A stretch of DNA of 64,000 nucleotides, from NCBI RefSeq assembly GCF_003968655.1, contig NZ_RXYK01000004.1, positions 62,001 to 126,000 of the forward strand, in the 5' to 3' direction. Shown piece after piece: positions 37,164-49,886 of this stretch. Source of the stretch: Chlorobium phaeovibrioides. Its GTDB lineage: Bacteria > Bacteroidota > Chlorobiia > Chlorobiales > Chlorobiaceae. The notes below the pieces were generated by a model. The model saw nothing but the letters and a program-made list of their open reading frames with translations, had not been told where the DNA came from and did no database searches. Positions within the stretch are counted from its first letter, which is position 1. Every line of letters starts with the position of its first letter. The position numbers and the translations under genes are program-made.

Positions 37164-38113
37164 CCCCGTTGAGGCTTATTTTTATGGGGACTCCCGACTT
37201 TGCAGTCCCTTCCCTTCAGGCCATTGTTGATGCCAGCCTTCCTGTTGAGGTTGTGCAGGTGGTGACTGCTCCCGACCGCCCTCGCCGCAAAAAGAACGCC
37301 GAGGCGGAACCGACCCCGGTCAAGAGTCTTGCCCTGCAACTTGGTCTGCCGGTGCTTGAGGTTGAGGATGTGAAAGATCCCGGCTTTGCTGAAGCTGTCC
37401 GGAGGCTTCAGCCGGATGTGATTGTGGTTGCGGCTTTCCGCATTCTTCCTCCTGCGGTTTACGGGGCAGCGCGTCTCGGCGCATTCAATCTGCACGCTTC
37501 ACTTCTTCCGGCATATCGCGGGGCGGCTCCCATCAACCATGCGCTGATAGAGGGCGAACGGGAGAGTGGTGTCACCACATTTTTCCTTCAGCGGCAGGTA
37601 GATACGGGTAATATCATTCTGAAAAAGAGCACTCCAATCAACAGTATGGAGAACGCCACACAACTTGCGGAACGGCTCTCGCAAATCGGTGCAGAGGCTG
37701 TTGTTGAAACGCTTCGCCTGATTGCTGAAGGTACTGTTGAGGTTTCAGCACAGGATGAGTCGCTGGTATCGAAAGCCCCGAAGCTGACGCGTGAAAACAC
37801 CAGGATAGACTGGAACCAAAGCGCGGAAGATCTGCACAACTTCATCAGGGGGCTTGCCATGCGCCCCACCGCATGGACTACGCTTGGAGGGAAAAACTTC
37901 AAGATTTTCCAATCTGCTCCAGCTCCCGCAGTGCCCGCCACTTCCTGCGGCAAACCGGGAACCATGCTGATTGAGGGTGGTTGCCTCTATGCCAGTGGGA
38001 CCGACGGCTGGATTGAAATTCTCTCCCTCCAGCTTGAAGGCAAACGGCCGATGGATGCGGGGGAGTTCCTTCGCGGATTTCGGGCGGAGAGCGGCACGAT
38101 ACTCGGGGGCTGA
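37154..38113 (+). CDS. fmt: methionyl-tRNA formyltransferase
   Basis: 319 aa. N-terminal formyltransferase domain with LIFMGTPDFAVPSLQAI, the folate-binding/catalytic LHASLLPAYRGAAPINHALIEG (SLLPxxRGxxPxxW-like), and a C-terminal OB-like domain (about 205-319). It formylates initiator Met-tRNA with 10-formyl-THF. The start overlaps def. Confidence 0.96.
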   Translation: MHVTPLRLIFMGTPDFAVPSLQAIVDASLPVEVVQVVTAPDRPRRKKNAEAEPTPVKSLALQLGLPVLEVEDVKDPGFAEAVRRLQPDVIVVAAFRILPPAVYGAARLGAFNLHASLLPAYRGAAPINHALIEGERESGVTTFFLQRQVDTGNIILKKSTPINSMENATQLAERLSQIGAEAVVETLRLIAEGTVEVSAQDESLVSKAPKLTRENTRIDWNQSAEDLHNFIRGLAMRPTAWTTLGGKNFKIFQSAPAPAVPATSCGKPGTMLIEGGCLYASGTDGWIEILSLQLEGKRPMDAGEFLRGFRAESGTILGG

Positions 38114-38269
38114 GCTGTGTTTGGACGTCCAGAGGTTAAGACTATTGGCCATAGTGAGTCATTGCCTCTTGCTGGAGTGAGGGTGGCTCTTGCAGCACCG
38201 TAAGCGGTGAGAGGAATTTTTGTTTATATTCCCGATCTTGACTTTCAACCAGAATTTAACGCTTTTTTT

Positions 38270-40087
38270 ATGGCCCCGTCCAGTCCGGAAGTAAGCCGCA
38301 TCAGGAACTTCTGCATCATTGCCCATATTGATCACGGCAAGTCGACTCTTGCCGACCGCCTTCTTGAGATGACCCATACCCTTGACCGCACGCAGATGGA
38401 TTCTGCGCAGGTTCTTGACGACATGGATCTGGAGCGTGAGCGGGGCATTACCATCAAAAGCCATGCGGTTCAGATGAAGTACTGTTCGGTGGCAGGAGAC
38501 GACTATACGCTGAACCTGATTGATACCCCGGGCCATGTGGATTTCAGTTACGAAGTGTCCCGTTCGCTTGCCGCCTGCGAAGGCGCGCTTCTCGTGGTGG
38601 ATGCCACACAGGGTGTTGAGGCGCAGACCATCGCCAACCTCTACCTTGCCATAGAGGCTGGCCTGGAGATTATTCCGGTCATCAACAAGATTGACCTTCC
38701 CTCTTCGGATGTTGAGGGGGTTGCCAGTCAGATCATTGATCTCATCGGTATTGAGCGGGAGGAAATCCTGCAGGTCTCTGCAAAAGCCGGTCTTGGAGTA
38801 CCGGAACTGATGGAGGCAATTATCGCCCGTGTTCCCTCACCGGCCGACAACGGCCATCTGCCGCTCCGTGCACTTATTTTTGATTCCGTGTTCGACGCAT
38901 ACCGTGGTGCGGTGGTCTATCTCCGCATTGTTGACGGGGTACTGAGAAAAGGGGACAAGGTCCGTTTCTTTGCCAACAACAAGGTGTTTCTTGCTGATGA
39001 AATAGGCACCATGAGCATGAAACGCCAGCCAAAGCAGGTTTTGGAGGCGGGCGATGTCGGCTATCTGATATGCTCCATCAAGGATGTGAAAGATGCAAAG
39101 GTCGGTGACACGGTAACTCATGCCGATGCCCCCGCTGACAAGCGGCTTGCCGGGTACAAGGATGTGAAACCCATGGTTTTCAGTGGTCTCTATCCGGTTA
39201 ACTCGAACGAGTTCGAGGATCTGCGGGAGTCGCTTGAGAAACTTTCCCTGAACGATGCCTCGCTGGTCTATACGCCCGAGACCTCCGTTGCTCTCGGCTT
39301 CGGGTTCCGCTGCGGCTTCCTCGGGCTTCTGCACATGGAGATCATCCAGGAGCGGCTTGAGCGGGAGTACAACATGAACATCATCACCACCGTGCCCAAT
39401 GTGGAGTACCGGGTGCTGATGACCAACGGCGAGACCGTTATTGTTGACAACCCTTCCAAGATGCCTGATACGGCGCGCATCACCAATGTGGAGGAGCCCT
39501 ATGTCAGCATGCAGATCATTACCCTTGCCGACTATATCGGCAACATCATGAAACTTGGCATGGAGCGGCGCGGCGAGTACCGTAACACCGACTATCTCGA
39601 CACCAAGAGGGTATGTATGCATTTCGAGTTTCCTCTTTCTGAAATAGTCTTTGATTTCCACGATCGGCTGAAGTCCATTTCAAAAGGCTACGCCTCAATG
39701 GATTACGAGTACATCGGCTACCGGGAATCGGAGCTGGTAAAGCTTGATGTGCTGCTCAATGGTGAGCCGGTTGATGCGCTTTCCATCATTGTGCACCGCT
39801 CAAAAGCTTACGACTGGGGCCGCAAGCTCTGCGGCAAGCTCAAGGGAATCATACCCAAGCAGATGTACGAAGTGGCAATCCAGGCTGCCATCGGCAGCCG
39901 AATCATTTCGCGCGAGACCATTTCGGCCATGCGCAAGAATGTGCTTGCGAAATGTTATGGGGGCGATATCAGCCGGAAAAGAAAGCTCATTGAAAAGCAG
40001 AAAGAGGGAAAGAAGCGAATGAAGCAGGTGGGCCGCGTCGAGGTTCCCCAGGAGGCGTTTCTGGCGATTCTCAATATTGATGAATAA
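38270..40087 (+). CDS. lepA: translation elongation factor 4 (LepA)
   Basis: 605 aa from ATG 38270 ([14 protein letters not shown]); the frame is open to 38207. GTPase motifs: G1 HIDHGKST, G3 DTPGHVDF, G4 NKID. The EF-G-like domains and LepA-specific C-terminal domain ([21 protein letters not shown]) are complete. LepA is a ribosome-bound GTPase that assists initiation and mobilises stalled ribosomes. It is followed after 5 bases by lepB, the standard lepA-lepB pair. Confidence 0.96.
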   Translation: MAPSSPEVSRIRNFCIIAHIDHGKSTLADRLLEMTHTLDRTQMDSAQVLDDMDLERERGITIKSHAVQMKYCSVAGDDYTLNLIDTPGHVDFSYEVSRSLAACEGALLVVDATQGVEAQTIANLYLAIEAGLEIIPVINKIDLPSSDVEGVASQIIDLIGIEREEILQVSAKAGLGVPELMEAIIARVPSPADNGHLPLRALIFDSVFDAYRGAVVYLRIVDGVLRKGDKVRFFANNKVFLADEIGTMSMKRQPKQVLEAGDVGYLICSIKDVKDAKVGDTVTHADAPADKRLAGYKDVKPMVFSGLYPVNSNEFEDLRESLEKLSLNDASLVYTPETSVALGFGFRCGFLGLLHMEIIQERLEREYNMNIITTVPNVEYRVLMTNGETVIVDNPSKMPDTARITNVEEPYVSMQIITLADYIGNIMKLGMERRGEYRNTDYLDTKRVCMHFEFPLSEIVFDFHDRLKSISKGYASMDYEYIGYRESELVKLDVLLNGEPVDALSIIVHRSKAYDWGRKLCGKLKGIIPKQMYEVAIQAAIGSRIISRETISAMRKNVLAKCYGGDISRKRKLIEKQKEGKKRMKQVGRVEVPQEAFLAILNIDE

Positions 40088-40092
40088 ACATC

Positions 40093-40983
40093 ATGGTGCA
40101 GAGGCAGCACATGGAACTGGCGTCAAACCAACAACACCAAAACGAGAGAGACTTGAACAGACAGCACAGTGGTTCCGGAAAGAAACAGTCGCGGGAGTGG
40201 TTTGAAGCGCTCATCATAGCTGCAATTTTTGCCTCGCTTCTGCGGGTGTTTGTTGTGGAGTCGTACCGCATCCCCACTGGCTCGATGGAGAAGACGCTGA
40301 TGGCGGGGGACTTTATTTTTGTCAACAAATATGTTTACGGGGCGAAAGTACCTTTCACCGAGTTCCGTACCCCGAAGGTTGAGCCTGTAGAGCGAGGGGA
40401 TATTTTTGTTTTCAAGTATCCCCATGACCGCTCCCTCAACTATATCAAGCGCTGCGTGGCCGTCAGCGGTGATACTCTCGCCATCCGCCAGCGCCAGCTT
40501 TTCATCAACGGCAAGCAGACTCTGCTTCCTCCCAAGGCGCAGTTTCTCAGCAGGGAGATGGCTCCCGGTGAGCAGGACAGCATGATTTTTCCCCGTTTTT
40601 CGGGTTTCAACAAAGACAGCTACGGCCCTATGCGCATTCCCGCCAAAGGTGATACCATACGGCTTACCCGGGAGTCGTTTCCCATGTATGCCTGGCTGAT
40701 TTCCGATGAGGGTCACCGGGTTGCGCTTAATGGAGATACCGTGTTTATTGATGGAGCTCCAGCCGCCAGATACCAGGTGGAGAGGGACTACTATTTTGCG
40801 ATGGGAGACAACCGCGACAACAGCCTCGACAGCCGGTTCTGGGGGTTTGTTCCCCAGAGTGACATTCTGGGTCGTGCGCTCCTGGTTTACTGGTCATGGA
40901 ACCCCAACATCTCCCTTCTCACCGACCCGATTGACAAAATCGCCTCCATCCGATGGCAGCGGACAGGTCTGCTGGTTCACTGA
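40093..40983 (+). CDS. lepB: signal peptidase I
   Basis: 296 aa. An N-terminal membrane helix (about 37-55) anchors the periplasmic catalytic domain. The Ser-Lys dyad is S64 (PTGSMEKTL) and K119 (YIKRCVAVSGD), and the box MGDNRDNSLDSRFWG is present. The first ~30 residues are a polar, Gln-rich extension. It cleaves Sec signal peptides. Its last 7 bases overlap the convergent 40977-41396 gene. Confidence 0.95.
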   Translation: MVQRQHMELASNQQHQNERDLNRQHSGSGKKQSREWFEALIIAAIFASLLRVFVVESYRIPTGSMEKTLMAGDFIFVNKYVYGAKVPFTEFRTPKVEPVERGDIFVFKYPHDRSLNYIKRCVAVSGDTLAIRQRQLFINGKQTLLPPKAQFLSREMAPGEQDSMIFPRFSGFNKDSYGPMRIPAKGDTIRLTRESFPMYAWLISDEGHRVALNGDTVFIDGAPAARYQVERDYYFAMGDNRDNSLDSRFWGFVPQSDILGRALLVYWSWNPNISLLTDPIDKIASIRWQRTGLLVH

Positions 40984-41396
40984 TAGCGTGCCCACTGCTC
41001 AAGAATAGTTCCACTGAGGCTCTCTGCCGAGGATTCCAGTGTGGCTTTGTTGAGAGGAAAGAGCAGCAGGTCGGGACAGGGGACTTTTAGGGATGCAATG
41101 CTGAGGGATCCGGTTCCATTGGCCCTGTCAGTTCCTGCGGGCGTTATCTGAACGGTGGACAGTGTTATTGAGTTGAGGCTTGGGTCTGCATGGAGTGACT
41201 CAACGCTGAGGATAAGGGCGCTGTCAGTTTTCTTCTCAAACGAACGGGTTAGGGCTGTTTTGAAGCCCATGCTCAAAGAGAGCGTGGCGGCAAGATAGCA
41301 GAGAAGGTAACCTGCGGTAAAAAGCACCCCCGGCGAGACAAGAAAGGCTTTCAGCCACTTCTTCAGGAACGCGGTGTGTGGAGGTCTCCAGACCAT
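40977..41396 (-). CDS. hypothetical membrane-anchored protein
   Basis: 139 aa. One strong N-terminal membrane segment (about 17-42, LVSPGVLFTAGYLLCYLAATLSL) is followed by a basic stretch and about 90 residues predicted as beta-strands (ALILSVESLHADPSLNSITLSTVQIT). That layout resembles the short, inner-membrane-anchored, periplasmic beta proteins of the AsmA/LptC kind, but I do not recognise a family. It is convergent with lepB and divergent from trpE. Confidence 0.6.
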   Translation of the reverse strand: MVWRPPHTAFLKKWLKAFLVSPGVLFTAGYLLCYLAATLSLSMGFKTALTRSFEKKTDSALILSVESLHADPSLNSITLSTVQITPAGTDRANGTGSLSIASLKVPCPDLLLFPLNKATLESSAESLSGTILEQWARYQ

Positions 41397-41516
41397 TATG
41401 GCAGCAGGGTTCCGGTAATGTTATTCTGAGCTTTTTCGTGGAGGTGCAATTTTTATAGATACAATATTTTTTTCTTTATTAGGCTGTACCCATAACCATT
41501 TCAGTTTTCTTTTCCT

Positions 41517-43007
41517 ATGCCCGAACAGCCAGCCTCCCCTCTTTTTCGTCTCAAACCGCTGGTGCGGGAGATGCATGCCGACACCGAAACGCCGGTTTCA
41601 GTCTATTTGAAACTGCAGCGGCAATATTCCTGTCTACTTGAGTCGGTTGAAGGGGAGGAGTTTCTTGCCCGGTTTTCCTATGTCGCCATAGACCCCGTCG
41701 CCATTCTCCGTGGCACGGTTGGTGGTGCGGTTGAGCTTGAAATCCGCGATTCGAAATTCAATGCACTGAAGGCTGTGGCGGGAGAGGGCAATGACCTGCG
41801 CGCCATGATAGACCGATGCCTTGCAGCATTTGATACCGACGGCATTGCCGGCCGGAAGAACGGTTCTGTTCAAATGATCACTTCGGGCGTTTTTGGTTAT
41901 TTCGGATACGATTCAATGCATCTTGTTGAGCGCATTCCAGCGGCCGAACTCCCCGATCCGGCTGGTATGGCCGATGTATGCCTTCTGTTCTGCGACACGC
42001 TTGTTGTGTTCGACAACATCATGCGCAAGATGTTCATTATTGCCAATCATCTTGATGAAAACGGCCGTGGAGCAGCTCAGGAAAAAATCGAGGCTATTGC
42101 CGAAAGCCTCTACAAGCCGCTCCAGAGAGCGCAGATTGATTTTCTCCCTGAAACGCCCGAGCCTGTTGTGTCCAACACCACAAGGGATGAGTACCTTACA
42201 AAGGTTGCCATAGCCAAAGAACATATTCTCGCTGGCGACATTTTTCAGGTACAGATTTCACAGCGGCTTCGCCGGAAACTCAATACCAGGCCTTTTGATG
42301 TGTACAGGATGCTCCGTACCGTCAACCCCTCGCCCTATCTCTACTATTTCGATATGGGCGATTTTCAGATTGTTGGCTCTTCCCCCGAGTTGCAGGTAAA
42401 GGTGGAACACGACAGCCAGGGGCGCAGGATGGTTGATACCCGTCCCATTGCAGGGACCCGTCACCGTGGCGCCACTTTCGCGGAGGATGAGGCGATAGCT
42501 GCTGAACTGCTCAGTGATGAAAAGGAGTGCGCAGAACATCTGATGCTGATTGATCTCAGCAGGAACGATATTGGCCGCATTGCCAAAATAGGGACGGTTG
42601 AGACTACAGAGATGATGGTGATTGAGAAATATTCACATGTCATGCACATTGTCAGTAATGTGCGCGGTGAACTTCGCCCTGAACTGGGCACCATGGATGC
42701 GTTCTGGTCCTGTTTCCCTGCTGGTACCCTGACGGGAGCGCCGAAAGTACGGGCGATGGAGATCATCTACGAACTGGAAAAAGAAAAACGCGGACTCTAC
42801 GGCGGTGCGGTAGGTTATCTTGATTTTAAAGGGAACCTGACCACAGCAATTGCTATCCGTACCATGGTGGTTGAGGGTGGAACTATCTACTTTCAGGCTG
42901 CAGGCGGCATAGTGGCCGATTCCACTCCTGAGGCCGAGTACCAGGAAACAATGAACAAAATGAAAGCGGGCCTTACGGCTGTTGAGTGTCTTGAAACGAT
43001 ACAATAA
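41517..43007 (+). CDS. trpE: anthranilate synthase component I
   Basis: 496 aa. The N-terminal feedback domain includes SVYLKL and LLESVEGEEFLARFSYVA; the chorismate-binding domain contains QVQISQRL, RPIAGTRHRG, DLSRNDIGR, GTLTGAPKVRAMEII and AGGIVADSTPEAEY. With TrpG it converts chorismate and glutamine to anthranilate. trpG and the rest of the trp genes are not adjacent, and I see no leader peptide with Trp codons upstream. A short hairpin (43010-43024) follows the stop without a T-tract. Confidence 0.95.
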   Translation: MPEQPASPLFRLKPLVREMHADTETPVSVYLKLQRQYSCLLESVEGEEFLARFSYVAIDPVAILRGTVGGAVELEIRDSKFNALKAVAGEGNDLRAMIDRCLAAFDTDGIAGRKNGSVQMITSGVFGYFGYDSMHLVERIPAAELPDPAGMADVCLLFCDTLVVFDNIMRKMFIIANHLDENGRGAAQEKIEAIAESLYKPLQRAQIDFLPETPEPVVSNTTRDEYLTKVAIAKEHILAGDIFQVQISQRLRRKLNTRPFDVYRMLRTVNPSPYLYYFDMGDFQIVGSSPELQVKVEHDSQGRRMVDTRPIAGTRHRGATFAEDEAIAAELLSDEKECAEHLMLIDLSRNDIGRIAKIGTVETTEMMVIEKYSHVMHIVSNVRGELRPELGTMDAFWSCFPAGTLTGAPKVRAMEIIYELEKEKRGLYGGAVGYLDFKGNLTTAIAIRTMVVEGGTIYFQAAGGIVADSTPEAEYQETMNKMKAGLTAVECLETIQ

Positions 43008-43056
43008 GGGCCCTCTCTGAGGGCGTGGCGATACCTGCTCATAACCATAGTCAACC

Positions 43057-44589
<1,533 letters not shown>

Positions 44590-44630
44590 AGAATTGTTTG
44601 CCTGAATCGCGGATAGTTGTACATTTCATA

Positions 44631-44671
44631 AAGGTAAGGTCAGCGAGGGTGCGAGCTGACTTTACTTTTTT
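44631..44671 (+). terminator. intrinsic terminator after degP
   Basis: A 14-bp stem with two G-U pairs (44631-44644, AAGGTAAGGTCAGC, with 44655-44668), a 10-nt loop, and a T-rich run through 44671 and beyond. It separates degP from greA. Confidence 0.85.
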
Positions 44672-44758
44672 GTTTTTTTGTTTTGCCAAATCAGCCAATG
44701 TCAATATGGCGAAGAAGGCCCATTGCGTTCTTTTCAACTTATAATCAGCCGTTAAGAG

Positions 44759-45238
44759 ATGAGTGATCGAGTGTACCTGACCAGGGATGGCTACAACAGA
44801 CTCAAGGATGAGCTTCATGAGCTGCTGCATGTGACCAGAGCCGAAGTGCTTGAAAAGATTGCCGAAGCCCGTTCCCATGGGGATTTGAGCGAAAACGCAG
44901 AATATGATGCCGCCCGCGAGCAGCAGTCGCAGACAGAGGCGCGCATAGCCGATCTGGAAAGCAAACTCTCCTCGGCAACCATTCTCGATCCCAAACATAT
45001 CAAGACCGACAAGGTCTACATTCTTACCTCCGTTGAGCTGCTCAACCTTGATGACAAAAAAGAGACTCTTGAATACACTCTTGTCTCAAGCGAGGAGTCA
45101 GACAGCGACCTTGGCAAGATTTCAGTTCGTTCTCCGGTGGGCAGAGCCCTTATCGGCAAAGCGGTCGGAGATAAAGTGACCATAATTGTGCCGAAAGGGG
45201 AACTTCATTATGAAGTCAAAAAGATTTTCGTTAAATAA
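44759..45238 (+). CDS. greA: transcription elongation factor GreA
   Basis: 159 aa. N-terminal coiled coil (about 1-75: [24 protein letters not shown] ... [17 protein letters not shown], with the acidic tip D/E residues) and C-terminal FKBP-like domain ([22 protein letters not shown]). It stimulates RNA polymerase to cleave backtracked transcripts. First gene of greA-74 aa gene-tpiA, with 27- and 11-base gaps. Confidence 0.96.
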   Translation: MSDRVYLTRDGYNRLKDELHELLHVTRAEVLEKIAEARSHGDLSENAEYDAAREQQSQTEARIADLESKLSSATILDPKHIKTDKVYILTSVELLNLDDKKETLEYTLVSSEESDSDLGKISVRSPVGRALIGKAVGDKVTIIVPKGELHYEVKKIFVK

Positions 45239-45265
45239 GCGGCTGAACCAAAAACATACTGTCCC

Positions 45266-45490
45266 ATGGGCAAGCGACAAATCATCTACCGTCCTGACCG
45301 GATTGCCGGAAGCAAGGAGCTCCTCAACCGTGAAGTCAACCTTGTCACCAAAGAGGCACGGGTGTGGCACGGCACCATTACAGCCATCGGCCCTGCCGAG
45401 GTTGAACTGAAGGATGCCCGCAAGGGGACGCACCGGATTGCTTTTGCCCATATCGACAGAATCTATTCAGATAGTAAAACCGGGTACTAA
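45266..45490 (+). CDS. 74-aa conserved-type hypothetical with Sm/Hfq-like pattern
   Basis: 74 aa between greA and tpiA on the same strand. After a short basic N-terminus ([18 protein letters not shown]) the sequence alternates beta-strand-like hydrophobics: [38 protein letters not shown]. The order of a helix, then a bent strand with a conserved Gly (W-H-G-T-I), then L-x-D and a final (I/H)xxI strand, parallels Hfq (GIKLQGQIESFD ... ILLKN ... YKHAISTVV). I infer an Sm-like barrel; a KOW/SH3-like barrel is the alternative. No function is established here. A short overlapping frame at 45186-45410 is a shadow. Confidence 0.65.
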   Translation: MGKRQIIYRPDRIAGSKELLNREVNLVTKEARVWHGTITAIGPAEVELKDARKGTHRIAFAHIDRIYSDSKTGY

Positions 45491-45501
45491 TAATCAATAC
45501 C

Positions 45502-46254
45502 ATGCGCAGAAAAATTGTTGTCGGAAACTGGAAAATGAACAAGACGGTCGCTGAATCGACCGAACTTGCCTCGGCAGTTGTTGCTGCGCTTGGAAGCGAC
45601 TGTTCAGCATGCGAGGCCGGTATTGCACCGACCTATCCTGCACTTGACGCAGTTGGCCGCACCATAAAGGGAAGTGAAGTTCTTCTTGTGGCACAGAACT
45701 GCCATTATGAAGATGACGGGGCATTTACCGGAGAGGTTTCAACCGGCATGCTCAACGCTCTTGGATGCTCTTATGTCATCATTGGCCATTCTGAGCGCCG
45801 TCAGTATTTCGGTGAAACAGATGCAACCGTCAACCTTCGCATCAAAAAAGTTCTTGCAGCAGGCATGAAAGCCATTCTCTGTGTCGGTGAAACCCTTGAA
45901 GAACGGGAATCCGGCGCGTTTGAGGCTGTTGTTTCCACACAGGTGACCGGCGGACTGCAGGGCGTTGTTGACATCAGCGACATTGTGATTGCCTATGAGC
46001 CTGTATGGGCCATCGGTACCGGCAGGACAGCCAGTTCAGAGCAGGCTCAGGAAGTCCATAAAATTATTCGCAACAAGGTCGCAGAACTCTATGGAGCCCC
46101 TGCTGCAGATGCTGTGCGCATTCAGTATGGCGGAAGCGTCAAACCTTCCAATGCGGCAGAACTCTTTGCCATGCCCGACATTGACGGCGGCCTCATTGGA
46201 GGCGCAGCCCTCAAGGCAGAAGATTTCGCGGCTATCGTCAAAGCTGCCTGCTGA
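45502..46254 (+). CDS. tpiA: triosephosphate isomerase
   Basis: 250 aa. It starts [15 protein letters not shown], with the catalytic histidine in [13 protein letters not shown], the catalytic glutamate in [11 protein letters not shown], and the phosphate loop [10 protein letters not shown]. It interconverts DHAP and glyceraldehyde-3-phosphate. An intrinsic terminator follows at 46296. Confidence 0.97.
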   Translation: MRRKIVVGNWKMNKTVAESTELASAVVAALGSDCSACEAGIAPTYPALDAVGRTIKGSEVLLVAQNCHYEDDGAFTGEVSTGMLNALGCSYVIIGHSERRQYFGETDATVNLRIKKVLAAGMKAILCVGETLEERESGAFEAVVSTQVTGGLQGVVDISDIVIAYEPVWAIGTGRTASSEQAQEVHKIIRNKVAELYGAPAADAVRIQYGGSVKPSNAAELFAMPDIDGGLIGGAALKAEDFAAIVKAAC

Positions 46255-46295
46255 ACGGCTTTTCCGCCTCACAGCACCATCTTGTTTCTTCTTTC

Positions 46296-46326
46296 AGGAC
46301 ACCGATAACCCGGTGTCCTTTTTTTT
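46296..46326 (+). terminator. intrinsic terminator after tpiA
   Basis: A 9-bp stem AGGACACCG (46296-46304) with CGGTGTCCT (46311-46319), 6-nt loop, then T-tract to 46326. On the minus strand it lacks a T-tract, so it serves tpiA only. Confidence 0.9.
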
Positions 46327-46341
46327 GTGCTCCGCCGCCTG

Positions 46342-47865
46342 TTATTTGAGTTCCTCGCCCCTGCCGTTCTGGAGGTGGTTGCTGGTTTTCCATGGCTGTA
46401 CGGCAAGCACGAAGGAGAGCAGCAGTGAAATCCCTATCCAGCTCCAGCCGATTCCGATGAGGCTCTCCCAAGAGTATTTGCCATAAGCTCCCAGCAGTTC
46501 CCGGAACAGCTGGTTGACGAGGATGATGGAGAGGAAGATTGGCAGGGCGAACTTGATGATCCAGTTCCACCAGGTGCCCAGCTGAAGCTTTGATACCTTG
46601 TTGAGGTGGTTCCTGATGATGTCTATTTTGAAGAACCATCCGACTGCGAGGCATTCCAGCAGTCCTGCTACGATCAGACCGTAATTGTTGATGAAATGAT
46701 CAACAATATCGAGCCAGAGCAGCCCTCCCTGTGTCGTGAAGATCAGTCCCCCCGCAAAGCCAAGCAGGCAGAGCAGGGTGGCGAGCAGTTCCCTGTTGAT
46801 GGCGAACTTGTCTTCAATGCCGGATACGAAGGCCTCAACGATGGAAATTGATGAGGAAATTCCAGCCACGGTAAGGCTCAGGAAGAACAGGACTCCAAAG
46901 AGCGGGCCGGCTGTGCCAAGCAGCGAGATGGCTTTCGGATAGGCTACAAAGGCAAGGCCGATGCTCTCCTGGACAACATCTTCAAGCGCAATCCCCTGGT
47001 TGGCGGACATGAACCCCAGAAGAGCAAAGACGCCGAACCCGGAAAGCAGCGAGAAACCGCTGTTGGCCAGCGCGGTAATGATTGCGCTTCCTGTCATGTT
47101 CGACTCATAAGGCATGTAGCTTGCATACGCAATCATGATGCCGAACCCGAGGCTCAAGGTAAAGAAGATCTGTCCGTACGCGCTTACCCAGACCATTGGG
47201 TCCGACAGTTTAGAGAAATCGGGCGTGAGATAGGCCGATACCCCTACCATTGCCCCCTCCAGGGTGAGTGACCAGAAAACGAGCGCCAGAGTCAGGATGA
47301 GCAGCAGCGGCATGAAGATCTTGTTTGCCAGTTCAATGCCGGGGCCTACGCCACGGACGATGATGATCCAGTTCACTACCCATACCACAAGGAGGGCAAT
47401 GAGGATGGGCATTCTGATGGCTCCAATCTCAAAGGGCGACGAGGTCACCTGCAGGAATGAATTGAAGAAGAAGCTGTTGGGATCATCGCCCCAGGCAAGT
47501 GTGGTGGAAAAAAAGAGGTAGTCGATGCACCAGGCAATCACCGCTGAATAATAGAGAACGATGCCGAACATGGTAAAGAGCAGGGGCCACCACCCAAGCC
47601 ATTCCCATCGGGGACTGATTTTGTGGAATGCCAGTGGTGCGCTTCCGAAGCGTTCGTGCCCGATGCCGAACTCAAGAATCAGGAGAGGAATGCCGGCTGT
47701 CAGAAGCGCGATGAGGTAGGGAATAAGGAATGCTCCCCCGCCGTTCTCATAGGTTAGATAGGAGAATCGCCAGATATTGCCAAGCCCTACGGCCGAGCCG
47801 ATAGCGGCAAGGATAAATCCGGTTCTCGATTTCCATGTGTTTCTGCCGGTAGTTTCTGATTTCAT
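46342..47865 (-). CDS. sodium-dependent transporter of the NSS/SNF family
   Basis: 507 aa, about 12 membrane helices. The NSS hallmark IGSAVGLGNIWRFSYLTYENGGGAFLIPYL is at residues 16-46, the Na+ and substrate site in LeuT-like proteins. Helix 6-8 regions (FFTLSLGFGIMIAYASY, GISSSISIVEAF) also fit. Family substrates are amino acids and related zwitterions. It lies 36 bases after thiC on the same strand with no terminator between them, so it is probably part of the TPP-regulated transcript; a thiamine precursor as substrate is possible but unproven. Confidence 0.92.
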   Translation of the reverse strand: MKSETTGRNTWKSRTGFILAAIGSAVGLGNIWRFSYLTYENGGGAFLIPYLIALLTAGIPLLILEFGIGHERFGSAPLAFHKISPRWEWLGWWPLLFTMFGIVLYYSAVIAWCIDYLFFSTTLAWGDDPNSFFFNSFLQVTSSPFEIGAIRMPILIALLVVWVVNWIIIVRGVGPGIELANKIFMPLLLILTLALVFWSLTLEGAMVGVSAYLTPDFSKLSDPMVWVSAYGQIFFTLSLGFGIMIAYASYMPYESNMTGSAIITALANSGFSLLSGFGVFALLGFMSANQGIALEDVVQESIGLAFVAYPKAISLLGTAGPLFGVLFFLSLTVAGISSSISIVEAFVSGIEDKFAINRELLATLLCLLGFAGGLIFTTQGGLLWLDIVDHFINNYGLIVAGLLECLAVGWFFKIDIIRNHLNKVSKLQLGTWWNWIIKFALPIFLSIILVNQLFRELLGAYGKYSWESLIGIGWSWIGISLLLSFVLAVQPWKTSNHLQNGRGEELK

Positions 47866-47901
47866 GGTCGAGTTTTTTGCTTCAGTTGGCGCCGTTCCTG
47901 T

Positions 47902-49632
<1,731 letters not shown>

Positions 49633-49712
49633 TCAGCCGCAGGAAAACGAACGGAAGGGAAGGATGAGAAGCCCTTAAAGGCCCTACGGTAGGGTATGGA
49701 GCAGAGCTTCAA

Positions 49713-49792
49713 TCTTTCCTTGCGTCAGTATTACCTGCATCAAGTTACAAGGGTGTGATCTCAGCCTTCAAAAGAAAGCACCCCCAAGATGT
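49713..49792 (-). ncRNA. TPP riboswitch (THI element) upstream of thiC
   Basis: Read on the minus strand: CTTGGGGGTGC (from 49787), GGCTGAGATCACACCC, CTTGTAACTTGATGCAGG, TAATACTGACGCAAGGAAAG. These are the conserved blocks of the THI box (GGGGUGC, GCUGAGA, ACACCC, CUGAU, GGUAAUACCAGCG-like, AGGGAA-like). It ends about 95 bases before the thiC ATG. A CCCTAC/GTAGGG element (49683-49694) and a T-poor leader follow, so control may be by translation rather than termination. A TTTG-N20-TATTGTGC element upstream (49834-49803) may be the promoter. Confidence 0.92.
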
Positions 49793-49886
49793 GAATCTAT
49801 CGGCACAATACTTAAATTCACCTTGATTTGCAAATACGCAGAAGCGCTTCGGAAGCGTTGAACCCATTGAGTGAGAGGAATCAGGC

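Noticed and set aside
38837-39661. 274-codon minus-strand frame inside lepA
   Set aside because: Shadow of the highly conserved lepA; no start signal or family match.
43010-43024. GCCCTC-TCT-GAGGGC hairpin after trpE as a terminator
   Set aside because: The stem is only 6 bp with a 3-nt loop, and no T-tract follows.
45186-45410. 74-codon frame overlapping the end of greA
   Set aside because: It overlaps both greA and the better-supported 45266-45490 gene in another frame and has no coherent pattern.
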